Assembly (NCBI GenBank): GCA_031290005.1
Contig: JAITOJ010000097.1
Span: forward strand, 1 to 5,452
DNA length: 5,452 nucleotides
Source of the DNA: Treponema sp.
GTDB lineage: Bacteria; Spirochaetota; Spirochaetia; Treponematales; Treponemataceae
Direction of reading: 5' to 3'
Part shown: one piece after another, positions 4,224-5,452 of the stretch
Numbering within the stretch: the stretch's first letter is position 1
How the letters are laid out: each line of letters starts with the position of its first letter
Translations under genes and position numbers: made by a program
Notes under the pieces: model-generated
Seen by the model: the letters and a program-made list of their open reading frames with translations, nothing else
What the model was told of the DNA's origin: nothing
The model's database searches: none

Positions 4224-5452
4224 ATGGCAAAAAGCAAAAATACCACCGTTTTTCAATGTACTTCCTGCGGCTACTCCCAGCCGCGCTGGCTGGGCCGCTG
4301 CCCGGAATGCGGGGAATGGAACACCTTTGTGGAACTTAGCCCCGCTTCCGCCAAAGGAGCGGTTTCAGGGCCGGCGGCAGTGCGGACGGCGCGGCCTGTC
4401 CCCCTGGCTTCGGTGGACCCCCTGGAGGGCAGCCGGATTTACACGGGGATCGAGGAGTTTGACCGGGTGCTGGGGGGCGGGGCAATGTGCCGCTCCGCAA
4501 TCCTGGTGGGCGGGGAGCCGGGAATCGGCAAGTCCACGCTGCTCTTGCAGGCCGCGTCCGCCATCCGCCGGACAACTCCGGGGGCGCGGGTGCTCTATGT
4601 GTCCGGGGAGGAGTCCGCGGCGCAAATCCGCGCCCGGGCCGACCGGGTGGGTTCTTCCCCGGCAGGCATCGACATCCTGTGCACCTCCCAGCTTGCGGAC
4701 ATTACGGCCGCCCTGGACGCGGCGATGCCCCTGTTCATAGTCATCGACTCGATTCAGACGGTCTACAGTCCCGACGCGGGGGCGGTTCCGGGCACGGTGA
4801 ATCAGCTCAAGTGCTGCGCCTACGAGCTGGTGTCCTGGGTGAAGGAGCGGGACGCGGTGCTCTGCATGACCGCCCACGTGACCAAGGACGGCCTGATTGC
4901 GGGGCCCAAGTCCCTGGAACATCTGGTGGACACGGTGCTGACTTTTGAGCGCAACGACGACCAGGTGCGGTTCCTGCGGGCACAGAAAAACCGCTTTGGC
5001 TCCGTGGACGAGCTGGGCATCTTTGCTATGGGCGAGTCCGGCCTGTCCCCGGTGGAAGACCCTTCGGCGCTGTTTATCACCCGGCGGAGCGGCCCCCTGC
5101 CCGCGGGGGTTGCCAGCGCTCCGGTGTTCGAGGGCAGCCGGGTGTTCCTGGTGGAAATTCAGGCTCTGACGGTGCCCGCAAAGGCGGCGCTCTCCCGGGT
5201 CTACTCGGACAAAATCGACTCGGCGCGGGTGAGCCGGGTGGCGGCGGTGCTGGAGAAGCGCACGGGTCTCCGGTTCAGCGACCAGGATTTGTATATCAAC
5301 GTGGCCGGCGGCATCCGGCTCACCGAAAGCGCCATTGACTCGGCTCTGGCCTGCGCCCTCTATTCCGCCCGGACGGACATCCCCCTGCCGGATTCCTGCG
5401 CGTTCCTGGGCGAGCTGAGCCTGGCGGGTGAAATCCGCCCGGTGATGCGGCT
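4224..5452 (+). CDS. radA: DNA repair/recombination protein RadA (Sms), 3' end cut off
   Basis: 409 codons are visible before the right edge; the family is usually about 455-460 residues, so roughly the last 50 are missing. Domains in order: a four-cysteine zinc finger (Cys12, Cys15, Cys26, Cys29); a RecA-like ATPase with Walker A GGEPGIGKST (96-105, Lys103) and Walker B FIVIDS (171-176, Asp175); the RadA-specific KNRFG motif (255-259); and the beginning of the Lon-protease-like C-terminal domain (from about 310, EIQALTVPAK). RadA is a hexameric helicase-like ATPase that promotes branch migration of recombination intermediates. The start has AAGGAA at 4213-4218 ahead of the ATG. It follows the NusG_II gene by 34 nt with no terminator between, so it is probably in the infA transcript. 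Its codons are markedly more G/C-rich than those of infA. No missing motif was seen. Confidence 0.97.
   Translation, partial: MAKSKNTTVFQCTSCGYSQPRWLGRCPECGEWNTFVELSPASAKGAVSGPAAVRTARPVPLASVDPLEGSRIYTGIEEFDRVLGGGAMCRSAILVGGEPGIGKSTLLLQAASAIRRTTPGARVLYVSGEESAAQIRARADRVGSSPAGIDILCTSQLADITAALDAAMPLFIVIDSIQTVYSPDAGAVPGTVNQLKCCAYELVSWVKERDAVLCMTAHVTKDGLIAGPKSLEHLVDTVLTFERNDDQVRFLRAQKNRFGSVDELGIFAMGESGLSPVEDPSALFITRRSGPLPAGVASAPVFEGSRVFLVEIQALTVPAKAALSRVYSDKIDSARVSRVAAVLEKRTGLRFSDQDLYINVAGGIRLTESAIDSALACALYSARTDIPLPDSCAFLGELSLAGEIRPVMR

Noticed and set aside
4365..5080. Minus-strand and alternate-frame open frames over radA
   Set aside because: They arise from the high G/C third-position content of radA, have no domain content, and conflict with an intact RadA frame.
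1..5452. CRISPR arrays, insertion sequences, att sites or riboswitches
   Set aside because: No spaced direct repeats, transposase-like frame, terminal inverted repeats or known aptamer core was seen.

Overview
The window looks like a bacterial chromosome of the Spirochaetes, most likely a Treponema-like organism from a plant-fibre-degrading gut. Three things suggest this: the order dksA-like / infA / small NusG-II protein / radA, which I recall from treponemes but could not check; a secreted GH10 xylanase; and a multi-membrane-span protein ending in a LuxR-type helix-turn-helix, a form I associate with termite-gut treponemes. Species is not determinable from the sequence alone.

Left half (1-2867, all minus strand). 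Reading in the direction of transcription, a 72-residue, extremely acidic protein with no basic residues (2867-2649) is followed after 7 nt by a secreted GH10 endo-xylanase (2641-1025). Next comes a gap of about 180 bp that carries a near-ideal promoter (TTGACA, 18 nt, TATACT). That promoter drives a membrane-bound LuxR-HTH regulator (844 to beyond the left edge). Between promoter and regulator lies an uninterrupted 21-base C run (G run on the + strand). The run sits inside a 33-codon leader ORF whose stop codon overlaps the regulator's start codon (ATGA). Only tract lengths divisible by three let the leader reach that overlap, so this looks like a phase-variable switch acting through translational coupling. 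It is the most interesting feature of the window.

Middle (2925-3514). A tRNA-Val(UAC) with a consensus promoter is transcribed to the right. It converges on a DksA/TraR-type zinc-finger gene on the minus strand. A perfect 17-bp palindrome abuts the dksA ribosome binding site.

Right half (3564-5452, plus strand). infA (IF-1, GTG start) overlaps a membrane-anchored NusG domain-II-like protein by 4 nt. radA follows after 34 nt and runs off the right edge. These are housekeeping functions in translation initiation and DNA repair, while the left half is accessory carbohydrate-use and sensory content.
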